DNA from: Mesobacterium_A sp034670065 | Lineage (GTDB): Bacteria > Pseudomonadota > Alphaproteobacteria > Rhodobacterales > Rhodobacteraceae | DNA: 64,000 nucleotides | Reading direction: 5' to 3' | NCBI GenBank assembly: GCA_034670065.1 | Contig: JAXMOG010000010.1 | Span: 8,104-72,103 of the forward strand | Shown: in pieces, positions 1 through 7,469 of the stretch | Layout: each line of letters begins with the position of its first letter | How positions within the stretch are numbered: the stretch's first letter is position 1 | Program-made: the position numbers and the translations under genes | The notes under the pieces: generated by a model | Database searches by the model: none | Told to the model about the DNA's origin: nothing | The model's input: only the letters and a program-made list of their open reading frames with translations

Positions 1-184
1 TGTCGCAAAGGCCATCGCCGAAAACGGGCTGGATGCTGTGCAGTATAACGTGGCGTTGAAACAGGTCGAAGCGCTGAACGGAATGGCCGCAGGTACGGGC
101 AATCAAACCGTGATCCTGCCCGCCTCGGCGCTGGAAGCATTTGGAAATGCCTTCGACATGTTCAAACGCAAAGGGGGCAGCTGA
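1..184 (+). CDS. SPFH/band 7 (stomatin-like) protein, C-terminal end, partial
   Basis: Only the last 60 codons are present; the gene begins left of the window. The tail reads as a helical stretch (AIAENGLDAVQYNVALKQVE) followed by a short Thr/Pro segment (TVILPASALEAFGNAF) and a basic end. That is the usual end of bacterial stomatin/prohibitin-like proteins, which form membrane-anchored oligomers and are typically encoded next to NfeD. Its TGA overlaps the ATG of the following NfeD gene by one base, so the two are almost certainly co-translated. The family call rests on this tail plus the NfeD neighbour, not on a visible SPFH core. Confidence 0.8.
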   Translation, partial: VAKAIAENGLDAVQYNVALKQVEALNGMAAGTGNQTVILPASALEAFGNAFDMFKRKGGS

Positions 185-462
185 TGACCGCAGATCTGTT
201 GTTGCAATGGTGGGTTTGGCTATGCGCCGCGCTGGGGCTGGCAATTTTGGAAGTCATCGCGCCCGGCTTCGTGTTTCTGGGCTTTGCGATAGGCGCACTG
301 TTGGTGTCGATCTTGGTTTTTCTGTTCCTAAGCGCCAGCGCATCAGTGTTGATCGCCATCTGGGCGGCCTTGTCGCTGGTGGCGTGGGTTGTGCTGAAGC
401 GTCTGTTTCCCGGTGCGAAAAACCAACGCAAAATCATCCGGGAAGATATCAACGACATGTAA
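184..462 (+). CDS. NfeD-like membrane protein
   Basis: This is a 92-residue protein with two or three hydrophobic segments at about residues 8-27, 28-48 and 52-70, including the pattern LEVIAPGFVFLGFAIGALL typical of the NfeD membrane domain. It ends in a short basic tail. The soluble OB-fold domain of longer NfeD proteins is absent or minimal, so this is a short NfeD. NfeD proteins partner stomatin-like SPFH proteins in membrane microdomains. The 1-bp start/stop overlap with the upstream SPFH gene supports a two-gene operon. Confidence 0.85.
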   Translation: MTADLLLQWWVWLCAALGLAILEVIAPGFVFLGFAIGALLVSILVFLFLSASASVLIAIWAALSLVAWVVLKRLFPGAKNQRKIIREDINDM

Positions 463-501
463 ACTATGTCGCTGATAATGCTTTGTAGAGCCTAAAAGCG
501 A

Positions 502-714
502 TCAGTGCAGTGTCGGGGTTTTCGGTAGGTCCAGAACCTCGACACCGTGCGGCAAAGTCACCAGCACACGACGATCAGCATGATCGCGGAAACCATATCC
601 GTTCATGGCAAGGCGCTGTCGCAGATCATTATCGTCTGTCGCACATTTCAGGTCCGGCTCGATCAAGCTGCGCACGTGGTGTTGTGTCAAAGTCGAAATT
701 TTGTTGGAATGCAT
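502..714 (-). CDS. small conserved-looking hypothetical protein (70 aa)
   Basis: A 70-residue soluble protein that I do not recognise by name. It has no signal peptide or membrane segment. A polar N-terminus is followed by a compact part with motifs LRQRLAMNGYGFRDHADRR and VLVTLPHGVEVLDLPK, which reads as a helix and then a beta-hairpin. Codon third positions and composition match the neighbouring real genes. It converges with the SPFH-NfeD pair and is divergent from sufT. No competing frame is convincing, but the gene is short and its function is unknown. Confidence 0.65.
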   Translation of the reverse strand: MHSNKISTLTQHHVRSLIEPDLKCATDDNDLRQRLAMNGYGFRDHADRRVLVTLPHGVEVLDLPKTPTLH

Positions 715-928
715 CGTCGGACCCTCTGCGCCGTTAATTCTCCCTTAACAGAATGGCGCGAAATCGGGCTGAAACGGGGCGATGGGATGGCTCAACCGGG
801 GTTTCGCGTTTTAGTTGCAAGCCGTTTAGAAACAATTGGTATTCGGAATCGAAACGTACATTCGACACACCCTTTACCATGGGGGATAATTTCCTATATA
901 TTTCCTCAGGAAAGACAAAGGAACGGAT

Positions 929-1291
929 ATGACAAACGCCAGCCCGCAATTGGAAGGTACGCCCCTGATCGCCCCTTCCAGCACAGATCATCCGCTTTAC
1001 GATCAGGCGGTCGAAGCGTGCAGGTCGGTGTATGACCCGGAAATCCCTGTAAATATTTACGATCTGGGCCTGATCTATACGATCGAAATCGACGCTGAGA
1101 ATGCCGTGAAAGTCATCATGACCCTCACCGCGCCCGGCTGCCCCGTTGCGGGTGAAATGCCCGGATGGGTCGCGGATGCGATTGAACCATTGCCCGGCGT
1201 AAAGCAGGTTGATGTTGAAATGGTCTTCGAACCGCCTTGGGGCATGGAGATGATGTCGGACGAGGCGCGACTGGAACTGGGCTTTATGTAA
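929..1291 (+). CDS. sufT: SUF system Fe-S assembly protein SufT (MIP18/DUF59 family)
   Basis: A 120-residue protein with the MIP18/DUF59 core: YDPEIPVNIYDLGLIY at about residues 34-49, and TLTAPGCPVAGEMP with the conserved Cys at about residue 71. SufT-like proteins help mature Fe-S proteins and often close suf operons in alphaproteobacteria. An AAGGA-type ribosome site precedes the ATG. The next two genes (a small membrane protein 1 bp downstream, then a HesB/IscA protein) run the same way, so this is a local Fe-S assembly cluster. The core SufBCDS genes are not in the window. Confidence 0.9.
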   Translation: MTNASPQLEGTPLIAPSSTDHPLYDQAVEACRSVYDPEIPVNIYDLGLIYTIEIDAENAVKVIMTLTAPGCPVAGEMPGWVADAIEPLPGVKQVDVEMVFEPPWGMEMMSDEARLELGFM

Positions 1292-1292
1292 A

Positions 1293-1460
1293 ATGATGAA
1301 AAGCGTTCTGGCCCGTACCGTTTTTGGAACCCTGTTTGGGTTTTTGCTGGGCCAAGGCGCCATTTTTCTGGCCGTCGGACAAGTCGATCAAACCCTTTCG
1401 GGGGTTTTGCAGGCCAGTCATCAAACTATAAACGGGTTTTCCGGGCTGTTGGGGTTTTAA
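1293..1460 (+). CDS. small single-span membrane protein (55 aa)
   Basis: A 55-codon frame starts one base after the sufT stop (TAA A ATG ATG), which is strong evidence for translational coupling. The product has a basic N-terminus (MMKSVLAR), a hydrophobic span at about residues 9-28 (TVFGTLFGFLLGQGAIFLAV), and a short polar tail with LSGVLQASHQ. It could be a one-pass membrane protein or a poorly cleaved secretory peptide. No family is recognised. Its position between sufT and the IscA-type gene suggests a link to Fe-S assembly, which is inference only. Confidence 0.6.
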   Translation: MMKSVLARTVFGTLFGFLLGQGAIFLAVGQVDQTLSGVLQASHQTINGFSGLLGF

Positions 1461-1561
1461 GCACGATGCCATATTGCCGACGCGCTTCTTGGCTAACTTA
1501 CCCCCGCCCGCTTGCCCCGTGCAGGCCCAATACCTAGATTAAGGTCAAAGGAGAAACGCGC

Positions 1562-1948
1562 ATGTTCGGAATTCCCGGCAAACAGGCGGTCACCATGACC
1601 CAGGCCGCTGTGAACCAGATCACCAAACTGATGGAACGTGATAACCGTCACGGTCTGCGCATTGGTATCAAAAAGGGCGGCTGTGCCGGCATGGAATACA
1701 CGATGGAATTCGTGGATACCCCGGAAAGCAATGACGAAGTTGTCGAACAAGACGGCGCGCGCATCCTGATCGCCCCCTTGGCCCAGATGTTCCTGTTTGG
1801 AACACAGGTCGACTATCAAACATCGCTGTTGGAATCTGGGTTTCAGTTCAACAACCCGAATGTCACCGATGCATGCGGGTGCGGTGAATCGATCAAATTC
1901 AAAGATGTAGAAGAGCTGGAAGCCGAACGCGCCAAATTCGTCGGCTAA
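1562..1948 (+). CDS. sufA: HesB/IscA/SufA-family Fe-S cluster assembly accessory protein
   Basis: 128 residues of A-type carrier protein. The three conserved cysteines are visible: KKGGCAGMEY at about residue 41, and ACGCGES near residue 107, which coordinate the transferred Fe-S cluster. It follows an AAAGGAG ribosome site. A-type carriers receive clusters from the SUF scaffold and pass them to apo-proteins. It lies downstream of sufT with about 100 bases between it and the small membrane protein, and a rho-independent terminator follows. The assignment as sufA rather than iscA or erpA rests on the sufT neighbourhood. Confidence 0.88.
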   Translation: MFGIPGKQAVTMTQAAVNQITKLMERDNRHGLRIGIKKGGCAGMEYTMEFVDTPESNDEVVEQDGARILIAPLAQMFLFGTQVDYQTSLLESGFQFNNPNVTDACGCGESIKFKDVEELEAERAKFVG

Positions 1949-1970
1949 GCATCACCTTTTCAGATATAAG

Positions 1971-1998
1971 GCCCTGCATGTCATTGCGGGGCTTTTTG
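1971..1998 (+). terminator. rho-independent terminator after the sufA-type gene
   Basis: Arms GCCCTGCA and TGCGGGGC (one G-U pair) enclose a short loop and are followed by TTTTTG. It ends the sufT cluster. Confidence 0.75.
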
Positions 1999-2024
1999 AT
2001 TCAGGCAATCCGATACCCGGCGGC

Positions 2025-2930
2025 CTACTCGCCTTTCATGTGCAAATAGGTCTGCTCAAACCGGCGCGTCAGATGCGCCCCTGCCAATATCGTCTCGTTT
2101 GACCCGATCGGTGCGACATTGGCATCATAGTTTGGATTGAAAAACATCGGCACAGAAATGCGCGCGTCCTGGCTCCCGATCACCCGATGCAACGTGGCTT
2201 TCACCCGCCCGCCGGTCCACATCTCCAACATCTCGCCGAAATTGATCACGAAAACACCCGGTTCGGCCACCACTGGCACCCACTCACCGCCGCGTGACCA
2301 AACTTCCAACCCCGGCACACCATCTGACGCCAACAGGGTCAGACACCCGTAGTCGGTATGCGCCGCAATGCCGAAATCCTTCGCACCTGCCCAATCGGGC
2401 CGCTCCGGATAATAGTTGCCGCGCAACAGGGCCATCGGTGTGTCAAACTTGTCGTCAAAATAGCCCGCGTCCTCTCCAATCGCCACGGCAATGCCCCGCA
2501 GCAATGTCATCGCCACGCCCAGGGCATCCGCGTAATACGCCTGAATGACGTCCCGAAACCCCGGCAAATTGGGCCAGCGATTGGGCGCATACACCGGCAA
2601 CGTCGCGCGCGGGTCGTTGTTGGGCAATTCAAACCCACAATCGAACACCTGCTTGTAATCCGGGTTTGCTGCCGGATCGACCCGCTCTGACTTCGGCGCG
2701 CCCCACCCCCGGTTGGCCCCGGTTGCAGCCATATCAACGGCACGCTTTTCGCCCTCCGGTAAATCAAAGAACGCCGCATAGGCCGCCAGCACAAACTTGA
2801 CACGCGCCGCAGACAACGCTGTGTTGTCCACTGTAACAAAGCCAATACCCTCAGCCGCCGCCCGCAATTGGCGCAAGGTCTCTGGGTCTCGCAATGCGAT
2901 TTTGCGCGCATCCAATCTGGGGATCATCAC
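2025..2930 (-). CDS. isopenicillin N synthase-family 2-oxoglutarate/Fe(II) oxygenase
   Basis: A 301-residue non-heme iron oxygenase. It has an N-terminal DIOX_N-type region (GIGFVTVDNTAL, then ANRGWGAPKSERV) and a C-terminal double-stranded beta-helix. The iron triad is visible as HTDYG (His and Asp near residues 190-192) and TLHRVIG (His near residue 246), with an RIS motif near residue 256 that would bind 2-oxoglutarate. Length and order match bacterial IPNS-like proteins. It stands alone, divergent from tpiA with about 107 bases between them. The substrate cannot be inferred; this family acts on many small molecules. Confidence 0.85.
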   Translation of the reverse strand: MMIPRLDARKIALRDPETLRQLRAAAEGIGFVTVDNTALSAARVKFVLAAYAAFFDLPEGEKRAVDMAATGANRGWGAPKSERVDPAANPDYKQVFDCGFELPNNDPRATLPVYAPNRWPNLPGFRDVIQAYYADALGVAMTLLRGIAVAIGEDAGYFDDKFDTPMALLRGNYYPERPDWAGAKDFGIAAHTDYGCLTLLASDGVPGLEVWSRGGEWVPVVAEPGVFVINFGEMLEMWTGGRVKATLHRVIGSQDARISVPMFFNPNYDANVAPIGSNETILAGAHLTRRFEQTYLHMKGE

Positions 2931-3037
2931 AGCCTCCGTACGTTGCTTGCCAGATACGCACCGACACGAAGACGCGCAAGGGCTTGACGTGGCGCGAACC
3001 CCCGCGATGATGCCTCAAACAAGAAAGAGGATGGCAC

Positions 3038-3787
3038 ATGCGCACAAAACTCGCCGCAGGCAACTGGAAGATGAATGGAATGATCGAGGCCCTGGACCAG
3101 ATCGAAGGTTTGGCCGAAGCCGCCGAAGGCGACGCAGAGGTCCTGATCTGCCCGCCGACCACTTTGATCAGTGCCGCTGCCAACAAGGCCCCGAATGGTG
3201 TCATGATCGGTGGGCAGGATTGTCATTCCCAAACCTCAGGTGCGCACACCGGGGACATCTCCGCCACAATGCTCAAAGATGCTGGTGCGACCCACGTGAT
3301 CCTGGGCCACTCCGAACGGCGCGAAGACCATGACGAACATGACGAAGACGTTCGCGCCAAATGCCGCGCCGCTTGGGATGCTGGCCTGGTTGTTGTCCTG
3401 TGCGTTGGCGAAACACTGACCGAACGCGAAGCCCAAAACACGTTGGACATCATCGGCGGCCAATTGGCGGGCTCGATCCCGGATGGCGCAACCGGTCACA
3501 GCCTGGTGGTCGCCTATGAGCCCATCTGGGCCATCGGCACCGGCAAAGTGCCGACCACGGATCAAATCGGTGAAGTGCATGACTTCATCCGCGCCCGTCT
3601 GGAACGTCGCTTCGGCGCAGGTGTAGGCCGCTCTACCAGACTTCTGTATGGTGGCTCTGTCAAACCCGGCAATGCCGCCGAAATCTTTGCCGTATCAAAT
3701 GTAGACGGCGCACTGGTCGGAGGGGCAAGCCTGAAAGCCAGTGATTTCACTCCGATCATCAAAGCCTTGAACGACAGCGCCAACTGA
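3038..3787 (+). CDS. tpiA: triosephosphate isomerase
   Basis: A full-length 249-residue TIM barrel that interconverts dihydroxyacetone phosphate and glyceraldehyde 3-phosphate in glycolysis and gluconeogenesis. Catalytic landmarks are all present: GNWKMNG (catalytic Lys near residue 11), GHSERR (electrophilic His near residue 90), YEPIWAIGTGK (catalytic Glu near residue 157 and the phosphate loop), and LYGGSVKPGN for phosphate binding. A ribosome site AAGAAAGAGGAT lies just upstream of the start. The gene is monocistronic here, followed by a long imperfect hairpin and a terminator. Confidence 0.97.
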   Translation: MRTKLAAGNWKMNGMIEALDQIEGLAEAAEGDAEVLICPPTTLISAAANKAPNGVMIGGQDCHSQTSGAHTGDISATMLKDAGATHVILGHSERREDHDEHDEDVRAKCRAAWDAGLVVVLCVGETLTEREAQNTLDIIGGQLAGSIPDGATGHSLVVAYEPIWAIGTGKVPTTDQIGEVHDFIRARLERRFGAGVGRSTRLLYGGSVKPGNAAEIFAVSNVDGALVGGASLKASDFTPIIKALNDSAN

Positions 3788-3799
3788 TCTGGCGGAATT

Positions 3800-3860
3800 T
3801 GCGTATTTAGAAAGAAAAGAAGCCAAAAGAGTGTGCGCTTCTTTTCTTCAAAAATACGCA
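3800..3860. repeat. 24-bp imperfect inverted repeat after tpiA
   Basis: Arms 3800-3823 (TGCGTATTTAGAAAGAAAAG...) and 3837-3860 are inverted copies with three adjacent mismatches, separated by 13 bases. It starts 12 bases after the tpiA stop. It could form an mRNA-stabilising or terminating hairpin, or be a member of a dispersed palindromic repeat family. Confidence 0.7.
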
Positions 3861-3928
3861 CCCCTTACCCATTCGTTCGCACCAAAGCTGCGGAAACTGG
3901 GAGATCTATTGCGGCAGGTTTCAACGAC

Positions 3929-3955
3929 AAACGGCGCCCCAAGAGGCGCCGTTTT
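3929..3955. terminator. bidirectional rho-independent terminator between tpiA and dctM
   Basis: A perfect hairpin: AAACGGCGCC, loop CCAAGA, GGCGCCGTTT. It lies between the convergent tpiA and dctM genes, so it can serve both strands. Minus-strand use (dctQM) fits its 19-base distance from the dctM stop. Confidence 0.8.
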
Positions 3956-3973
3956 CGCTTAATTTTGATCAAC

Positions 3974-5350
3974 TCACTTGGTGATGATTTCCGGCCCCAT
4001 GAACGTGGTCGGCAACCAAGTCGAGAGGATGGGAATATAGGTCACCATAATCAGGAAGACGAACAGCACGGCCAGAAACGGCAGCGATGCTTTTGCGACG
4101 CGCATCATCGACATGCCTGCAACGCCTGATGTGACGAACAGATTCAACCCGACCGGAGGTGTGATCATTCCGATTTCCATGTTCACAACCATGATGATGC
4201 CCAGGTGGATCGGATCAATGCCCAGTTCGATGGCAATAGGAAACACAAGCGGCGCGACAATCACGATCAAGCCGGAAGGTTCCATGAACTGACCACCGAT
4301 CAGAAGGATCACATTGACGATCACCAGGAACATCACAGCGCCAAAACCTGCGTCCAACATGGCTGCAGCAACGGTCTGCGGCACCTGTTCATCTGTCAGC
4401 ACGTGTTTCAGGATCAACGCGTTGGCGATGATGAACATCAATGTGATGGTCAGTTTGCCAGCTTCAAACAGCGTGTCCTTGGTATCCTTGTGGAAAAACG
4501 CCGTGACCAGGGCAATGGGTTTGCGCAGGATGGAGAGGTTTTGCGCCTCCCCGCCACGCGCCAGCGGGCCCATATCCCGATAGACGAAGTTGGCGATAAA
4601 GAAGGCGTAGACAGCGGCCACGGCAGCAGCTTCGGTCGGTGTGAAAATCCCACCATAGATGCCACCAAGGATGATGATGATCAGGAATAGGCCCCAACCT
4701 GCATCGCGACCGGCGGACATCACCTCGCCCCAGCCTTTCCATTCGCCCTTGGGCATGTTTTTGATCCGGGCAATCGTGTAGATTGTTACCATCAGCATCG
4801 TGCCGGCCATCAGGCCCGGAATAACCCCGGCCAGGAACATCCGACCAACAGAAACATCGGTGGCCGAAGCATAAACAACCATCACGATGGACGGGGGGAT
4901 CAGGATGCCCAAGGTGCCAGCATTGGCGATAACACCAGCGGCGAAATCCTTGGTGTAGCCGACCTCCCGCATCCCGGCGATAACGATTGAGCCAATCGCC
5001 ACAACCGTTGCCGGAGAAGACCCTGACAGCGCCGCAAACAACATACATGCAAAGACGCCCGCAATCGCCAGACCACCATGCAGGTGGCCCACCAGCGCAA
5101 TTGAGAAGCGAATAATGCGGCGGGCGACCCCGCCTGTTGACATAAAGGATGAGGCGAGGATGAAAAACGGGATCGCCAGAAGCGTATAGTGACCCGCCAT
5201 CGCCTGAAACAGCGATTGGGCAACCGACGCCAGCGAGGTGTCGCTGAGGACCAGCAGGAACAGGATGGAGGAGAAGCCAAGGGACACTGCGATCGGGACA
5301 CCGATCAGCATCAGGCCAATGACCATGCCGAAAAGAATTGCAACTTCCAT
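3974..5350 (-). CDS. dctM: TRAP transporter large permease (DctM family)
   Basis: A 458-residue integral membrane protein with about 12 hydrophobic segments and DctM signatures: SGSSPATVVAIG near residue 105, GTLGILIPPSI near residue 145, and GGIYGGIFTPTEAAAVA near residue 230. DctM forms the Na+-coupled elevator transport domain of tripartite ATP-independent periplasmic transporters. The start lies 5 bases beyond the dctQ stop. A loop insertion at about residues 258-285 (RDMGPLARGGEAQNLSILRK) separates two membrane halves. With DctQ and DctP it would import an organic acid; the substrate is not determined by sequence. Confidence 0.93.
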   Translation of the reverse strand: MEVAILFGMVIGLMLIGVPIAVSLGFSSILFLLVLSDTSLASVAQSLFQAMAGHYTLLAIPFFILASSFMSTGGVARRIIRFSIALVGHLHGGLAIAGVFACMLFAALSGSSPATVVAIGSIVIAGMREVGYTKDFAAGVIANAGTLGILIPPSIVMVVYASATDVSVGRMFLAGVIPGLMAGTMLMVTIYTIARIKNMPKGEWKGWGEVMSAGRDAGWGLFLIIIILGGIYGGIFTPTEAAAVAAVYAFFIANFVYRDMGPLARGGEAQNLSILRKPIALVTAFFHKDTKDTLFEAGKLTITLMFIIANALILKHVLTDEQVPQTVAAAMLDAGFGAVMFLVIVNVILLIGGQFMEPSGLIVIVAPLVFPIAIELGIDPIHLGIIMVVNMEIGMITPPVGLNLFVTSGVAGMSMMRVAKASLPFLAVLFVFLIMVTYIPILSTWLPTTFMGPEIITK

Positions 5351-5355
5351 GTCGA

Positions 5356-6045
5356 TCAGTCCTCGCGGTTCAAGTGCGCCACGTCTTCGACGGCGTCTTC
5401 GGCTTCATGGCTGACAATCAACGAGTCTTGTTGACCGCGGATCAGGCGCGTTGTGGCCTGCACGAAGCGAACCAACAAAAGCAGCATTCCAAGTGGCAGA
5501 ATGAAATAGGGGATAAAGCGCGGAATTTTTTCATATTCTTCGCCTTCGTTCATCAGCGGTTCGATCCAGCGCAGCCATTCAGGCATGGGGATGTCCACGA
5601 CTTCATACCAGGAGCGGAAACTGGTGCGTTTCATCTCTTCCAGACCGGTTGGAAACCAGCGCCCCGTGGTTTGGGGAAGATTAGCAAAGTTCGCCCAGTA
5701 ATCCCAAGCGCCCTTCAGCAGCAAAAACGCGTAGATCACACAGACCAGCGCGGCGATGATCCCCAACGCGCGGCGGGCGCTGGGTGGAACAACATTGATG
5801 ACGGCATCGACCCCCAAATGCGCTGTCTTTTTGACAGCGTAGGAAATGCCGAACAAAACCAACCATGCAAACAGAATTGAGGTCGCTTCCAGACCCCAGA
5901 TCAAACCAGTGTTGAACCCATACCGCAGTACCACATTGATGAAGGTGATGATCGTCATCGCCCCCAGAATGATCGCGATGGCGGTTTCCTCTAGTTCATT
6001 GATGAACCGGCCGGCCACCGACAGTGTCTCGTCTTGCGCAGACAT
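5356..6045 (-). CDS. dctQ: TRAP transporter small permease (DctQ family)
   Basis: A 229-residue small TRAP membrane subunit with four hydrophobic segments; the first is near residue 20 (ETAIAIILGAMTIITFINVV). It carries the DctQ-typical Trp/Gly-rich region GLIWGLEATSILFAWLVLFG and AHLGVDAV. At 229 residues it is longer than usual (about 160-190), because a periplasmic or cytoplasmic loop at about residues 125-180 is enlarged. It is coupled to dctM (5 bases apart) and separated from dctP by a strong hairpin. Confidence 0.9.
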   Translation of the reverse strand: MSAQDETLSVAGRFINELEETAIAIILGAMTIITFINVVLRYGFNTGLIWGLEATSILFAWLVLFGISYAVKKTAHLGVDAVINVVPPSARRALGIIAALVCVIYAFLLLKGAWDYWANFANLPQTTGRWFPTGLEEMKRTSFRSWYEVVDIPMPEWLRWIEPLMNEGEEYEKIPRFIPYFILPLGMLLLLVRFVQATTRLIRGQQDSLIVSHEAEDAVEDVAHLNRED

Positions 6046-6060
6046 GTGTCGCTCTCCCTC

Positions 6061-6095
6061 AAATAAAAGTCCGGCCCCATTTTCAGGGGCCGGAC
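6061..6095 (-). terminator. intercistronic attenuator/terminator between dctP and dctQ
   Basis: On the minus strand a perfect 10-bp stem (GTCCGGCCCC at 6069-6078 with GGGGCCGGAC at 6086-6095, 7-base loop) is followed by TTTTATTT. It lies between dctP and dctQ, where partial termination would make more binding protein than permease. Confidence 0.85.
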
Positions 6096-6111
6096 AGAGT
6101 GGCGAAATCGA

Positions 6112-7110
6112 TTACTTGTTAAATGCCTGAGCGGCGTCGATGTTTTCTTGGCCAACATCGCCAACAAATTCGGCCCAGACGGGCTTCATCACCGCAACCC
6201 AAGCGTCACGCTGTTCAGGTGTCAGCGTGCGCACAACGCCACCAGCATCGATAACGGCCTGCTTTGCCTCTTGGTTCACTTTGTAAGACTCGGCGTTACG
6301 TGCAACCGTGACTTCTTCGATGATCGTGCCCAGTTGGTCGCGAACATCCGCGTCCAGGCTTTCCCACCAGTCAACATTGGTCACCAGCATGTAGTCGATG
6401 ATGCCGTGGTTGGTTTCGGTCACACCGTCCTGCACTTCAAAGAACTTCTGGCCGTAGATGTTGGACCAGGTGTTTTCCTGACCGTCCACAACGCCGGTTT
6501 GCAGCGCGCCATATACTTCGGAGAAGGCCATCGGCTGGGGCGAACCGCCCAAGGCAGCCATTTGCGCCTTCAGCACGTCAGAGTTCTGAACGCGGAATTT
6601 CAGGCCGGTTGCATCGCTGGGCATTTCCAACGGCTTGTTGGCCGACATCTGCTTCATGCCATTGTGCCAGAACGCCAGTCCCAGAAGGCCGCGACGTGTC
6701 ATGGATTCTTTCATCGCTTGACCGGTTTCCGAAGTCTGGAAGCCGTCAACAGCGTTGATGTCTTTGAACATGAACGGCAGATCGAAGATGCGGAACTGCT
6801 TGGTGAACTGTTCGAACTTGGACAGCGACGGGGCAGCCATCTGAACGTCGCCTTGCAGCATCGCTTCCAGAACCTGGTCATCATTGTACAGGGTGGAGTT
6901 CGGATAAACTTCGAGACAGGCTTTGCCGTTCATCTCGTCGTTCACGCGCTGTTGCAACAAGCTGGCTGCAATTCCCTTGGGGTGACGGTCGGTGTTTGTC
7001 ACGTGGCTCAGCTTGATGACGATTTCGCCATCATCACATGCGGCCATTGCACCGGTTGCACCACCTGCCACGACTGCAGCTGCGCTTACCGCCATCAGAA
7101 ACTTTTTCAT
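6112..7110 (-). CDS. dctP: TRAP transporter substrate-binding protein (DctP family)
   Basis: A 332-residue periplasmic solute receptor. The N-terminus is a classical signal peptide (MKKFLMAVSAAAVVAGGATGAMA, probable cleavage near residue 23), followed by IVIKLSHVTNTDRHPKG, which is the usual start of DctP. Conserved later segments include GLKFRVQNSDVLKAQMAALGGSPQPM (carrying the Arg that binds carboxylate) and GVVDGQENTWSNIY. It would bind an organic acid and deliver it to DctQM. It is the first gene of the dctPQM operon, with three palindromes upstream. Confidence 0.93.
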   Translation of the reverse strand: MKKFLMAVSAAAVVAGGATGAMAACDDGEIVIKLSHVTNTDRHPKGIAASLLQQRVNDEMNGKACLEVYPNSTLYNDDQVLEAMLQGDVQMAAPSLSKFEQFTKQFRIFDLPFMFKDINAVDGFQTSETGQAMKESMTRRGLLGLAFWHNGMKQMSANKPLEMPSDATGLKFRVQNSDVLKAQMAALGGSPQPMAFSEVYGALQTGVVDGQENTWSNIYGQKFFEVQDGVTETNHGIIDYMLVTNVDWWESLDADVRDQLGTIIEEVTVARNAESYKVNQEAKQAVIDAGGVVRTLTPEQRDAWVAVMKPVWAEFVGDVGQENIDAAQAFNK

Positions 7111-7185
7111 ATTGTCCTCCCTGGACCATTAACTGAAGAAACACGGGGTTCTCCAAAACCACCGTCTGGTGCAAGACAATGGCAA

Positions 7186-7201
7186 GCACAAAAATCTGTG
7201 C
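7186..7201. promoter_or_regulatory. operator-like palindrome 1 upstream of dctP
   Basis: GCACA-AAAATC-TGTGC: 5-bp perfect inverted arms around the hexamer AAAATC, 76 bases upstream of the dctP start. The same central hexamer and spacing occur in two further sites at 7304 and 7336. Confidence 0.6.
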
Positions 7202-7303
7202 AAGCCTCCTGTATGCCAAACACTGGAAGGTGGTTTTATTTGTTTATTGGCAGCACCTTACACGCCGCCCCTCAACAGCCTTGGGCAACACGACGGCCGG
7301 TCG

Positions 7304-7319
7304 ATGCGAAAATCCGCAC
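7304..7319. promoter_or_regulatory. operator-like palindrome 2 upstream of dctP
   Basis: ATGCG-AAAATC-CGCAC: four of five arm bases pair, around the same AAAATC core as sites 1 and 3. It lies 33 bases from site 3, close to three helical turns. Confidence 0.6.
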
Positions 7320-7335
7320 AGGCTCTCCTGCACTA

Positions 7336-7353
7336 TGTGCGAAAATCCGCACA
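7336..7353. promoter_or_regulatory. operator-like palindrome 3 upstream of dctP
   Basis: TGTGCG-AAAATC-CGCACA: perfect 6-bp inverted arms around AAAATC. It is the best copy of a motif occurring three times between dctP and the esterase gene. Confidence 0.65.
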
Positions 7354-7402
7354 CCCTGCTTCAGAAACAAATTTGGATTTGGACAAAGAGTCGCCAATCT
7401 CT

Positions 7403-7443
7403 CCAAAACAAAACCGCCCGAACCGATCTAACGGTCCGGGCGG
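7403..7443 (-). terminator. rho-independent terminator of the glycosylase-esterase operon
   Basis: On the minus strand a 12-bp stem with one mismatch (7414-7425 with 7432-7443, core CCGCCCG/CGGGCGG) is followed by TTTTGTTTTGG. It lies 27 bases after the esterase stop. Apart from this and the three palindromes, I see no gene in 7111-7469. Confidence 0.8.
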
Positions 7444-7469
7444 CAATGCAATGTATTATAATTGAGGTC

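Noticed and set aside
6148..7431. A 427-codon open frame on the plus strand opposite dctP
   Set aside because: It is the mirror of the GC-rich dctP gene; the product is His/Gln/Arg-rich with no domain, while the minus strand encodes a perfect DctP protein.
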